From contig NZAF01000093.1 of assembly GCA_002686115.1 (NCBI GenBank), positions 1-13,500 of the forward strand: DNA of 13,500 nucleotides. The letters are read 5' to 3'. The first letter of the stretch is position 1. The number at the start of each line of letters is the position of its first letter. The notes beneath the pieces are model-generated. The model was not told the DNA's origin. It did not search any database and saw nothing but the letters and a program-made list of their open reading frames with translations. Shown in pieces: positions 1-7,065 of this stretch. The stretch is from Halobacteriovorax sp. Its GTDB lineage: Bacteria > Bdellovibrionota > Bacteriovoracia > Bacteriovoracales > Bacteriovoracaceae. Both the position numbers and the translations under genes were made by a program.

Positions 1-789
1 CTTGCAGCATTCTGCCTAACTGAACCAGGTAACGGCTCTGATGCTGCTGGAATTAAAACAACTATTAAAGATGCAGGTGATCACTACGTTGTAAATGGTC
101 AAAAGATGTGGATTACCAATGCAGGTTATGCAGATCTATTTGTTGTTTATGGTACATATGATTCTTCTTTAAAGCACAAAGGAATTTCGGCAATTGTCAT
201 TGAGGGGAAACCTGAAGGCTTAGAAATTGGTGAAAAAGAAGACAAAATGGGGCACAGATGCTCTGATACGAGAGCTGTCACATTTAATAATGTGAAAGTT
301 CCAAAAGAAAACCTTCTCGGAAAACTAGGAGAAGGTTGGAAAATTGCAATGGGCACCCTTAATCATTCAAGACCAATGGTGGCTGCGAGCGCAGTTGGTG
401 GCGCACAATGTGCAGCTGATCACGCCGCAAAATATGCACTTGAAAGAACACAATTTGGAAAACCACTTGCTGTTCACCAAGCAATTCAAATGATGATTGC
501 TGATATGGGAATGGAAATAGAGGCTGCAAGACTTCTTGTCTTTAAGGCTGCTTGGTTGATTGATCAAGGGAAAGCAAGCCCTGAGATTGCATCATATTCA
601 AAAGCAAAAGCAGCAGACATGTTTATGAAGGTCGCCACAGACGCTGTTCAAGTGTATGGCGGATATGGATATAGTAAAGAATATCCAGTAGAAAAATTAA
701 TGAGAGACGCAAAATTGATACAGATCTATGAAGGCACTTCACAGATCCAAAGATTAGTTATAGCAAAAGAAATTTTTTCAAGGAGTTAA
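1..789 (+). CDS. Acyl-CoA dehydrogenase, C-terminal part (5' end outside window)
   Basis: FAD-dependent alpha,beta-dehydrogenation of an acyl-CoA thioester in the cytoplasm (fatty-acid or branched-chain degradation), with electrons passed to ETF. The frame is open from base 1, so the true start lies upstream and about 262 codons are visible. Acyl-CoA dehydrogenase signature 1 is at codons 6-14 (CLTEPGNGSD). Signature 2 lies near the C-terminus (QVYGGYGYSKEYPVEKLMRD). The segment IYEGTSQIQ holds the Glu (bases 730-732) that aligns with the catalytic base of MCAD/SCAD-type enzymes. The C-terminal helical domain is complete and ends at a normal place. etfB follows 2 nt after the stop codon, so the enzyme and its electron acceptor are one operon. 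Chain-length specificity cannot be read from this fragment; a short-chain (butyryl) type is plausible. An internal ATG at 106 is not the start, because the conserved signature lies upstream of it. Confidence 0.96.
   Translation, partial: LAAFCLTEPGNGSDAAGIKTTIKDAGDHYVVNGQKMWITNAGYADLFVVYGTYDSSLKHKGISAIVIEGKPEGLEIGEKEDKMGHRCSDTRAVTFNNVKVPKENLLGKLGEGWKIAMGTLNHSRPMVAASAVGGAQCAADHAAKYALERTQFGKPLAVHQAIQMMIADMGMEIEAARLLVFKAAWLIDQGKASPEIASYSKAKAADMFMKVATDAVQVYGGYGYSKEYPVEKLMRDAKLIQIYEGTSQIQRLVIAKEIFSRS
780..785 (+). promoter_or_regulatory. Shine-Dalgarno of etfB, fixing a TTG start
   Basis: AAGGAG lies inside the last codons of the acyl-CoA dehydrogenase gene, 6 nt before TTG at 792. The TTG gives the expected EtfB N-terminus (NIFVCIKQVPDTE), and no ATG is available nearby. 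Confidence 0.8.
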
Positions 790-791
790 CA

Positions 792-1580
792 TTGAACATT
801 TTCGTATGTATTAAACAAGTTCCTGACACGGAAACGAAAGTGACTCCAAACGGTGATGGGTCATACATTGAGACTAACTCAATTAAATGGATTATGAATC
901 CTTATGACGAATTTGCTGTTGAGCAGGCACTTTTAACTAAAGCTGCAAATAGCGGATCAACTGTAACAGTAGTTAGAGTTGGTGGCGTTAAAGATACTGA
1001 AGCTTTAAGAAACGCACTTGCGATGGGCGCAGATGAAGCCATCCTAGTTGAAGCTGGTGACAACCTAGATTCTTACATGACTGCAAAAGCTCTTAAAGGA
1101 GCGATTGAAAAGTCTGGAAAAACTCCAGATGTTATCTTCACAGGTAAGCAAGCAATTGATGATGACTGTCTACAAGTTCCACAAATTCTTGCAACAATGC
1201 TGAATATGCCTTCAGTTTCTGTTGTTGTTGGTTGTGAGCAAGATGGTAGTAAGTACACTTTAAAAAGAGAAATCGAAGGTGGAGCACTAGAAGTTTACGA
1301 AGTAAATTCTCCAGCTGTTATCGCTTGTAACAAAGGTCTTAATTCTCCAAGATATGCTTCACTTCCAGGAATCATGAAAGCAAAGAGAAAACCACTTGCA
1401 CAACACTCACTAGCAGACGTTGGTGTCACTGAAGCTGATGCAAGAGTTAAGTACTCTAACTTCCAACTTCCACCTGAGAAGCCACCAGGTAAGAAGTTTG
1501 ATGCAATGGACGAAGCTGCTCAAGCTGGTGTTGTTGCTGAAGTTGTTAAGCTTTTAAGAGAAGAAGCGAAAGTTATTTAA
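792..1580 (+). CDS. etfB: Electron transfer flavoprotein subunit beta
   Basis: Beta subunit of the cytoplasmic EtfAB heterodimer, which takes electrons from acyl-CoA dehydrogenases and delivers them to the quinone pool through ETF:quinone oxidoreductase. At 262 aa it has the usual family length. The N-terminus (FVCIKQVPDTETKV) is typical, and IKWIMNPYDEFAVEQAL follows at about residues 31-47. The ETF-beta signature region is TLKREIEGGALEVYEVNSPA, followed by NKGLNSPRYASLPGIMKAK. These belong to the alpha/beta fold that binds structural AMP in the family. Translation starts at TTG with a well-placed AAGGAG. The gene sits 2 nt after the acyl-CoA dehydrogenase and 20 nt before etfA, so co-expression is expected. 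The high density of GCT/GGT/AAA codons looks like an expressed housekeeping gene. No bifurcating-ETF partner genes are seen. Confidence 0.97.
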   Translation: MNIFVCIKQVPDTETKVTPNGDGSYIETNSIKWIMNPYDEFAVEQALLTKAANSGSTVTVVRVGGVKDTEALRNALAMGADEAILVEAGDNLDSYMTAKALKGAIEKSGKTPDVIFTGKQAIDDDCLQVPQILATMLNMPSVSVVVGCEQDGSKYTLKREIEGGALEVYEVNSPAVIACNKGLNSPRYASLPGIMKAKRKPLAQHSLADVGVTEADARVKYSNFQLPPEKPPGKKFDAMDEAAQAGVVAEVVKLLREEAKVI

Positions 1581-1600
1581 TTTTATTGTAGGAGAAAATC

Positions 1601-2554
1601 ATGGCTAATATTTTAGTTTTAGCAGAGACTTCAGGAGATTCAGTTAAATCTGTAACTTTTGAAATTCTAGGGAAATTAGACGGTCACACAGTTGATGTTG
1701 CGATCGTTGGTGATATGGGAGCAAATGCTGTAGCTGACGTTGCAAAATACGGTGCTGCAAATGTTCATAACCTTAAAGGTGACAACTTAGATAAGTACTC
1801 ACCTGAAGGATATGCAAATGCTCTTAAAGAATTTATCGGTGATAAGTATGATCTTGTTTTTGCTGGTGCAACTTCACTTGCAAAAGATTTAGTACCAAGA
1901 CTTTCAGCGATGTTTGATTCTGGTATGGCCTCTGAAGTTACAAACTTTGTAATGGATGGAGACAACTTTAACGGAACGAGACCACTATATGCTGGTAAAG
2001 TTCTTGCTAAGGTTGAATTAGCAGGTCCAAAGCCAGGATTCGTAACTGTTAGACCAAACGCTTTAGGTCTTCCAGATACTCCAAATGCTGGTGCAGGTGC
2101 TGCAAATGACGTAGCTGCAAGTGCTGGTGAAATCAGAGCTGCAATTAAAGAAATCGTTAAAGGTGCTTCAGAAAAAGTTGATTTAACTGAAGCAAATATT
2201 ATCGTTTCTGGTGGACGTGCAATGAAAAATGCTGAGAACTTTAAGATCTTAGATGAGCTTGCTGAAGTTTTAGGTGCTACTGTTGGTGCTTCAAGAGCAG
2301 CAGTTGATTCAGGATATGCTCCACACGCTATGCAAGTTGGACAAACTGGTAAAACAGTTGCTCCTTCTTTATATATCGCTTGTGGTATCTCAGGAGCTAT
2401 TCAGCACTTAGCTGGTATGAGAACATCAAAGGTTATCGTTGCAATCAACACTGACCCAGATGCACCAATCTTCACTAAGGCTGATTACGGAATCGTTGGA
2501 GACCTTTTCCAAATTGTTCCAATTCTAAAAGAAGAATTAAAGAAGATAATGTAA
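1601..2554 (+). CDS. etfA: Electron transfer flavoprotein subunit alpha
   Basis: Alpha subunit of EtfAB, carrying the redox-active FAD. The full 317-aa length is normal. The N-terminal alpha/beta domain (ILVLAETSGDSVKSVTFEIL) is followed by the C-terminal FAD domain. Family-diagnostic segments there are GASRAAVDSGYAPHAMQVGQ, TGKTVAPSLYIACGISGAIQ, HLAGMRTSKVIVAINTDPDA and PIFTKADYGIVGD. Start ATG 1601 is preceded by AGGAG at suitable spacing. It is the last gene of the acyl-CoA dehydrogenase-etfB-etfA operon and is followed 26 nt later by a strong intrinsic terminator. All conserved segments are present; nothing is unusual. Confidence 0.97.
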   Translation: MANILVLAETSGDSVKSVTFEILGKLDGHTVDVAIVGDMGANAVADVAKYGAANVHNLKGDNLDKYSPEGYANALKEFIGDKYDLVFAGATSLAKDLVPRLSAMFDSGMASEVTNFVMDGDNFNGTRPLYAGKVLAKVELAGPKPGFVTVRPNALGLPDTPNAGAGAANDVAASAGEIRAAIKEIVKGASEKVDLTEANIIVSGGRAMKNAENFKILDELAEVLGATVGASRAAVDSGYAPHAMQVGQTGKTVAPSLYIACGISGAIQHLAGMRTSKVIVAINTDPDAPIFTKADYGIVGDLFQIVPILKEELKKIM

Positions 2555-2580
2555 TAAACTTATTGTTACATAAATAAAGG

Positions 2581-2607
2581 AAAGCCCTCGAAAGAGGGCT
2601 TTTTTTT
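2581..2607 (+). terminator. Rho-independent terminator of the etf operon, shared with the convergent gene
   Basis: A perfect 9-bp stem (AAAGCCCTC at 2581-2589, GAGGGCTTT at 2594-2602) with a GAAA tetraloop is followed by further T residues to 2607. On the minus strand the same stem is followed by a T-rich but interrupted tract (CCTTTATTTA), so it can also end the converging transcript. The stop codon of the minus-strand gene (2606-2608) lies in the T-tract itself. Confidence 0.93.
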
Positions 2608-4342
2608 ACAACCTTTCTAGTTCAAGTAATCTATAATTAATAAAAGTCTTAAATTTTTTCTTTGAGTGTCTCCCACTATATAAAACATCATCCAAATCTA
2701 AATTAGATAAATAATTCTTTAAAATAGATTTAGCACGTATTCTTTCTTCTTTATTCAAATGTTTCAAGAATATATCAATCATCTTTTCATAACTAATTGA
2801 CTTAGAAAGTGAGAATATATATCGGTTAGCACGATTAGATGGTAACCCCATGCCAACTCTACTTTCTCTGAAAGCCTTTACAACGAGTATATTTGGAAGC
2901 ATATCCTTGAAATTATTTAGAAATAAATCAGTATCATACTTAATCAACTCTTCTAATCCAAAAGATTTGCTACTAAATACTTCTCCACCAAATAGATAAC
3001 TTAATGAAAAATGATTCCATAGTTCAGGAAATGCTTTAAAAAGTAACTCTTTCTCATCTTTAAATTCAATAGTGTTAGAAATAAAATTTTTGTAAATTGG
3101 TAAGATAATATCTACAGACGATTTTAAACTCTCTCTTATTCTAGTAAGTATTACTAAAAGTAATTTCTTTGCTTCAGAAAGATAATTAGTATTACGAGAA
3201 AAATAACGACTTCTTAAATTTAATATTTTTACAATCTCATGTGAGATATTATTATCCCCTTGAGTTTTCATAAGTAGTGAGCCGAGATCAAAACGATTTC
3301 TTTCACCATTATAATTAAGTTTTAAAATTTCACTTATAAACTTTTCAACTGTTTTAAAGTGTAGAAAGTTTTCAATATTAAGTGTGTTGAAATACTCTAC
3401 AACTGAAGAAATATCACCATCTACACTCTTCCCTTCAAGTGTCATCTCTATCAATCTTTCAAAAACTAACGCGTCCAAAGCACTAGCTCCAATAAGCTTA
3501 CTTCCATCAGTAGTAATATCTTTTCTTATCAAGATATTAAAATAATTTCTCACATTATCAGGGCCCCAGAATTCAACTTTTGCCATTGAAGCTAACAATT
3601 TTTCAAAGGACTCATTAAAAGATTTAGAATAAAGCTTAATATCATTAAACTTTTCAACGAGATTAAGCTTTTTATAGAATTTCAAGTCTTTATTATTAAT
3701 TACTAATAGATAGTCTGACTTATCTAAACCAGCAATAGATGAACTCAAATAAGCCATTCTCGCCATTTCTATAGCAATCTTTATAGATTCTTTATCCGAA
3801 CCATTAATATATGAATCATGTAAATTATAAACAAACTCTCTTAGTCTCGGCTCCCTTGATGATCGGTCCTCTTCTTTATCAAAGAATTCATGTAACGATT
3901 CATGAATAATGATAAAAGATTTATGTACATCATTCATATCATCGAAAATATTCATATCAAGAAAAACAATTCCAGCGTCATTAATTGCAGGTTGATCAAA
4001 CATCTGATTAGTAAAAATGTAAAGGTCATCGCTATTATTGTATGACAACGGCGGAAGTCTCTTTTTTGTGAAACAAAATTTAAGGCCTTTAATTTCTTCT
4101 TCTAATCTCAAACCTAGTAACCAATGATAGCTTTCAATTTTTGTAAGTACTTTTTCTATGTTTGGATAATCATTAATAACTTTAGATCCACTTCTCCATA
4201 GGCAGTTATTGTCCTCGACAATATCTCTTAAAAAAGCATTATCACCAATATAGATAGACTGACCACCATTACCTCTGTCATGACCACGCGCCAATATACT
4301 GATTTGAATTAGACTAATTAATAGTAAAATGAGTTTCATCAT
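2606..4342 (-). CDS. Exported protein with HExxH-type motif, unknown function
   Basis: Not assigned to a named family. Residues 1-20 form a signal peptide (short Lys, then a Leu/Ile-rich core), and the mature start HDRGNGG is Gly-rich. At residues 147-151 the motif IIIHESLHEFF fits HExxH, the zinc site of zincin metallopeptidases; REPRLREF follows at about 163-170. Third-ligand residues are not clear, so peptidase activity is inference. Cys47 and Cys90 could form a disulfide. The remaining 400 residues look helical, rich in Lys, Asn, Ile and Leu. AGGAG at 4346-4350 is 3 nt before ATG 4342 but 6 nt before the adjacent ATG 4339, so the second Met (577 aa) may be the real start. The start overlaps the 3' end of the upstream HTH regulator gene by 29 nt, giving one transcript and probably coupled translation. 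Base composition is clearly more AT-rich than etfBA. Confidence 0.85.
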   Translation of the reverse strand: MMKLILLLISLIQISILARGHDRGNGGQSIYIGDNAFLRDIVEDNNCLWRSGSKVINDYPNIEKVLTKIESYHWLLGLRLEEEIKGLKFCFTKKRLPPLSYNNSDDLYIFTNQMFDQPAINDAGIVFLDMNIFDDMNDVHKSFIIIHESLHEFFDKEEDRSSREPRLREFVYNLHDSYINGSDKESIKIAIEMARMAYLSSSIAGLDKSDYLLVINNKDLKFYKKLNLVEKFNDIKLYSKSFNESFEKLLASMAKVEFWGPDNVRNYFNILIRKDITTDGSKLIGASALDALVFERLIEMTLEGKSVDGDISSVVEYFNTLNIENFLHFKTVEKFISEILKLNYNGERNRFDLGSLLMKTQGDNNISHEIVKILNLRSRYFSRNTNYLSEAKKLLLVILTRIRESLKSSVDIILPIYKNFISNTIEFKDEKELLFKAFPELWNHFSLSYLFGGEVFSSKSFGLEELIKYDTDLFLNNFKDMLPNILVVKAFRESRVGMGLPSNRANRYIFSLSKSISYEKMIDIFLKHLNKEERIRAKSILKNYLSNLDLDDVLYSGRHSKKKFKTFINYRLLELERL

Positions 4343-5150
4343 TTACTCCTTTTTTTTGCTCCGTTAAAGGTACAAGTTGAATATTTAAATTGTAGACTTC
4401 GTTTTTACTTCCAGATTCCATGAATTCACATAAAGAAGATCTAAACTCCCTAATGAGCTTCTTAGCTTGTGGAATCTTGTTTTTATCTATGGCCATTGTT
4501 ATTGATGTTATATCTCTGTGTTCAATACTATGATTTTCTATACTGTTTATTGCCTGATAAAGACTTTGTTTATGGGATTTCCTTAGAGATATTGACTGGA
4601 TTTCATTTGTAGTTTGAAAACTTACCTTTTCCTCAGGAAGCCTCCAACCAGCTTCTGTTTTTTCAACCATCGACAGGGTCAAAAGTTTAGAGAGTGCATC
4701 TTCTGTGGTTCTTATATTGAGATTTAACCTTTTTGCAATCCAGTGACTTTGGCCATTACACTCATCAAGCTCCAAAACACTTAATATAGCAAAATAGTAC
4801 CATTCACTAATTAAACTAAAGGTATCCTGAGAAAGTGAATGAGTATTTTTATCACATATGTTTTTTAAATATTTATGTGCATCATTCTTGCTTTTTTTTG
4901 AAGAAGAATTTTTTAAATTCACTAATGCGGTAAAAATTTTCATTTCTTTTTCTGTAAGATTTAAATTTTTACCAACTTTTAGAGCCGATGAGTAAGAAAG
5001 TGAACCCTTACCGTTCATGACCTCTGACAATCTAGAAGGGGACATTTCAAGGTCTCTAGCAAATGCACGTAAACTGTAACGGCTGTTACCAATTTGCCTC
5101 TGTTCTAATTCGACCTTTAGAAAATCTGTGAAGTTTAATGAATCTAACAT
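4314..5150 (-). CDS. TIGR02147/DUF4423-family HTH transcriptional regulator
   Basis: Cytoplasmic DNA-binding protein, 278 aa. The start LNFTDFLKVELEQRQ is typical of TIGR02147 proteins. A Cro/C1-like helix-turn-helix lies at about residues 25-60 (YSLRAFARDLEMSPSRLSEV, then SYSSALKVGKNL). The DUF4423 region follows: SEWYYFAILSVLELDE, then WIAKRLNLNIRTTEDALSKL as a second winged-helix-like segment. The ending is also family-typical (helix, then VYNLNIQLVPLT). The family is abundant in Bdellovibrionota and Fibrobacter; ligands and targets are mostly unknown. The gene overlaps the HESLH exported protein gene by 29 nt, suggesting it controls or senses that partner. No convincing Shine-Dalgarno precedes ATG 5150. 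A TATTAT box 15 nt upstream (5166-5171) suggests a very short leader. Confidence 0.88.
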   Translation of the reverse strand: MLDSLNFTDFLKVELEQRQIGNSRYSLRAFARDLEMSPSRLSEVMNGKGSLSYSSALKVGKNLNLTEKEMKIFTALVNLKNSSSKKSKNDAHKYLKNICDKNTHSLSQDTFSLISEWYYFAILSVLELDECNGQSHWIAKRLNLNIRTTEDALSKLLTLSMVEKTEAGWRLPEEKVSFQTTNEIQSISLRKSHKQSLYQAINSIENHSIEHRDITSITMAIDKNKIPQAKKLIREFRSSLCEFMESGSKNEVYNLNIQLVPLTEQKKGVNDETHFTIN

Positions 5151-5165
5151 GAGCGAGTTTTATCA

Positions 5166-5178
5166 ATAATAGTTAACT
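5166..5178 (-). promoter_or_regulatory. Candidate -10 box overlapped by a TAGTTAAC element
   Basis: On the minus strand TATTAT (5171-5166) lies 15 nt before the regulator ATG, but no good -35 is seen at 16-18 bp. The octamer TAGTTAAC (5170-5177 on the + strand), containing the palindrome AGTTAACT (5171-5178), overlaps this box. The same octamer begins the palindrome in the DUF4360 promoter region (6003-6010). This would suit an autoregulatory site, but the match is short. Confidence 0.3.
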
Positions 5179-5228
5179 CACACAATAAAAAAACGTACAA
5201 TGTGTTCGGAAGATAATAACGCACGACA

Positions 5229-5250
5229 AAAGCCCCTAACAAGGGGCTTT
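5229..5250 (-). terminator. Rho-independent terminator of the minus-strand DUF4360 gene
   Basis: A perfect 9-bp stem (5229-5237 with 5242-5250, core AGCCCCT/AGGGGCT) has a 4-nt loop. It lies 24 nt after the stop codon of the 209-aa gene. On the minus strand the stem ends in a short TTTT run. It separates this gene from the downstream regulator gene on the same strand. Confidence 0.8.
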
Positions 5251-5274
5251 CCAGCTTAATAATTAGTTAATAGT

Positions 5275-5904
5275 TTAGTAAAAATCATAATCAAAGTCTG
5301 ACTCACCACAACGTTTCCACTGCAATTGATATTTTATACCTGCTGTAACATCAGCACTATCAACAGTCGCTAATGCATCATCACCCCATCGATTTGACCT
5401 TGCAAGCATACTCGCATTCACTCGTAAATTTACATCAGCTCCACACTTTGACCAAACTAAGCCTGTAAGAACTAGGTTATTGGAGAAGAGATAATCGTTA
5501 TCATACTCACCTCTAAATGTTTTAGAAAACCTAGGTCCTCTTGAACCTGCAAAGAAATATTCTGATGAAAATCTTGCTTGTCCACCTCTAGGAACTGATA
5601 CATATCCCCTATAGTCAACATCAACTAAAGAAACACTAAAACCTTGTGGTACATGAACAGGAATTGCAATACTACATGATTTTCTATCCATCCTCTTACC
5701 TGTAATCTCACCGGCTTCTGCAAAAAATTCATCAAAGATGATACTTAATGACTTTTTATCTGGACTCAATGTTACGGAAGCAGAACTTTGTGGACAACCA
5801 TTTCCACCATATCCTGGGATACCAAGTTGAATGTCATTCATGTCTTTAGCGTTCGTACTTAATACAGTAGAAAGAGTTAGTAACGTAGCAAATAGTTTTT
5901 TCAT
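5275..5904 (-). CDS. Exported DUF4360-family protein
   Basis: A 209-aa protein with a signal peptide (MKKLFATLLTLSTVLSTNA, cleavage near residue 19-20) followed by a DUF4360 domain. Diagnostic segments are GYGGNGCPQSSASVTLSPDK, SLSIIFDEFFAEAG, DRKSCSIAIPVHVPQGFSVS, DYRGYVSVPRG and the closing AGIKYQLQWKRCG. Four cysteines (37, 77, 154, 199) are in the positions expected for two disulfides of a secreted beta-rich domain. The biochemical function of DUF4360 is not established. GGAGG just before ATG 5904 is a strong ribosome binding site. A 6-bp hairpin (5918-5935) lies just upstream of it in the leader. The gene is divergent from a second DUF4360-like gene across a 221-bp region with palindromic elements, and has its own terminator. 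Confidence 0.9.
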   Translation of the reverse strand: MKKLFATLLTLSTVLSTNAKDMNDIQLGIPGYGGNGCPQSSASVTLSPDKKSLSIIFDEFFAEAGEITGKRMDRKSCSIAIPVHVPQGFSVSLVDVDYRGYVSVPRGGQARFSSEYFFAGSRGPRFSKTFRGEYDNDYLFSNNLVLTGLVWSKCGADVNLRVNASMLARSNRWGDDALATVDSADVTAGIKYQLQWKRCGESDFDYDFY

Positions 5905-5917
5905 TTTTCCTCCCTAG

Positions 5918-5935
5918 TAAGGCTTACGTGCCTTA
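5918..5935 (-). promoter_or_regulatory. 5' leader stem-loop ahead of the DUF4360 gene
   Basis: TAAGGC and GCCTTA pair as a 6-bp stem with a 6-nt loop. The hairpin ends about 4 nt upstream of the GGAGG ribosome binding site (5909-5913). It does not cover that site, so it could stabilise the 5' end of the mRNA rather than block translation. Confidence 0.35.
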
Positions 5936-6005
5936 AGTTGCTTGCTCATATTTTTAGAGAGGAAAAATATAAAAAGAAATAAAAAAATAAGTTTTTCACA
6001 TTTAG

Positions 6006-6021
6006 TTAACCACATGGTTAA
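6006..6021. promoter_or_regulatory. 16-bp palindromic operator candidate
   Basis: TTAACCA and TGGTTAA are perfect 7-bp inverted arms around a 2-nt spacer (CA). The site lies between the divergent DUF4360 genes, about 100 bp from each start. The symmetry and length fit a dimeric helix-turn-helix repressor or activator. One complete arm plus the core is repeated at 6051-6062. Confidence 0.55.
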
Positions 6022-6050
6022 TAAAAATTTTGATTCTTGTGATTATTTCG

Positions 6051-6062
6051 CCACATGGTTAA
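6051..6062. promoter_or_regulatory. Second copy of the operator core
   Basis: CCACATGGTTAA is an exact 12-nt copy of bases 6010-6021 set 41 bp downstream, roughly four helical turns, so both would face the same side of the DNA. Its left arm is degenerate (TTTCG in place of TTAAC), suggesting a weaker site. Confidence 0.5.
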
Positions 6063-6125
6063 GAAAGTGCCCTGCAAAATTTACTGTTGTTAAAGAATAA
6101 CTCATAAAAGTAGTCGGAGGTAGCC

Positions 6126-6890
6126 ATGAAATATTTAATTACACTTTCTTTTTTCTTATTAAACTTCGCCTATGGATCATCAGTAATTGGTAAATCTTTA
6201 AGTGGAACTGGATGCAACAACACAAATAGCAGTATGACAACATCGCCTGATGGGAAAGTCATTTCCGTTCTCTTTGATAATTTCAGTGTCGAAGTTCCAA
6301 ATGCTTTCCCTTTTATAAGAGGTGTAAATCTAGGGGAAACTAAGACTATCAAACATTGCAATATCAGTTTTTCAATTTCAGTCACAGAGAATGAATATAT
6401 CGAGTCTGTTGAGGTTATTAATGACATCAGAGGTCTTGTTTTTTTAGACGAAGGCATTGAGACAACGTTCAAATCAGAAATACTAAAAAAACCTGTAAAC
6501 GATCAATATGGTAGATCTTCTAGAAAAGAAGTTATAACTCATAAGACTTGGAACGGGTTTACAGATGAAGATATTTTTATGACTGAGGTTAGTCATTTAA
6601 ACTTTCGACAAAAATGTGGACGACAAGAAGTTTTGGATTTTAAGTTTAGAAATACTCTTGGTATCGAGATGACCAGAGAAGCCCTTGACCTTGGTTATAC
6701 TGGTTATGTTGCCGTTGACAGTTTAGACAATCAAAGTAATGTAAAATTTAAAGTAAACGTCAAAAGATGTCCCTCAAGAAATATCCGTTATCCAAGAAGA
6801 GGTAGTAACCCACAAACTAGAATGGATAGAGTTAGAATGATTTGCGAAAGAAATGGTGGAAGACTAAGAGGAACAAGATGTGTTTTCTAG
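6126..6890 (+). CDS. Exported DUF4360-like protein with Cys-containing C-terminal tail
   Basis: 254 aa with a signal peptide (residues 1-18, ending NFAYGSS). It is a divergent relative of the 209-aa protein on the other strand. Shared landmarks are GTGC (Cys30), TSPDGKVISVLFDNFSVEV, KHCNISFSISV (Cys78), RQKCG (Cys164) and VKVNVKRC-like FKVNVKRC (Cys215), so all four scaffold cysteines are kept. DUF4360 membership is inferred from these landmarks. It adds a tail of about 35 residues: a basic stretch (YPRRGSNPQTRMDR), then an element with Cys240 and Cys252 around NGGRLRGT. GGAGG sits 5 nt before ATG 6126. No intrinsic terminator follows; a bulged hairpin starts at the stop codon. Function unknown; export to periplasm or outside is inferred. 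Confidence 0.87.
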   Translation: MKYLITLSFFLLNFAYGSSVIGKSLSGTGCNNTNSSMTTSPDGKVISVLFDNFSVEVPNAFPFIRGVNLGETKTIKHCNISFSISVTENEYIESVEVINDIRGLVFLDEGIETTFKSEILKKPVNDQYGRSSRKEVITHKTWNGFTDEDIFMTEVSHLNFRQKCGRQEVLDFKFRNTLGIEMTREALDLGYTGYVAVDSLDNQSNVKFKVNVKRCPSRNIRYPRRGSNPQTRMDRVRMICERNGGRLRGTRCVF

Positions 6891-6907
6891 TGGTCATATT
6901 GACACTA
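6888..6907 (+). other. Bulged stem-loop at the stop codon
   Basis: TAGTG and TCA pair with TGA and CACTA around a 3-nt loop with one bulged G. The stem includes the stop codon of the preceding gene. There is no T-tract, so it is not a standard terminator; it could slow 3' exonucleases or be chance. Confidence 0.25.
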
Positions 6908-6945
6908 ATTCAAAAATACAAATATTTTTAAAAGTAAGATTTGAT

Positions 6946-6961
6946 CTAACCATTTGATTTT
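6946..6961. promoter_or_regulatory. Degenerate operator-like site before the second regulator gene
   Basis: CTAACCA, two bases, then TGATTTT matches the 6006-6021 palindrome at 6 of 7 left-arm and 4 of 7 right-arm positions with the same 2-nt spacing. It lies about 105 bp upstream of the proposed start at 7066. In AT-rich DNA this could be chance. Confidence 0.25.
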
Positions 6962-7065
6962 CTATCTAAACAAAGTGAGAAACGGATATGTTAGAAATTT
7001 TTAGCTCTGATATTTTGTACAGCTCACTACTTTTTTGTCATTTTAATCTAGAGAGAGGAATTGTT

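Noticed and set aside
6170..6472. 100-codon minus-strand frame inside the DUF4360-like gene
   Set aside because: Antisense shadow of a gene with a signal peptide, ribosome site and conserved cysteines; no start signal of its own.
6988..7065. Longer N-terminus of the second regulator from ATG 6988
   Set aside because: No clear Shine-Dalgarno and 26 extra residues unlike a regulator start; TTG 7066 has AGAGGA at 6-nt spacing.
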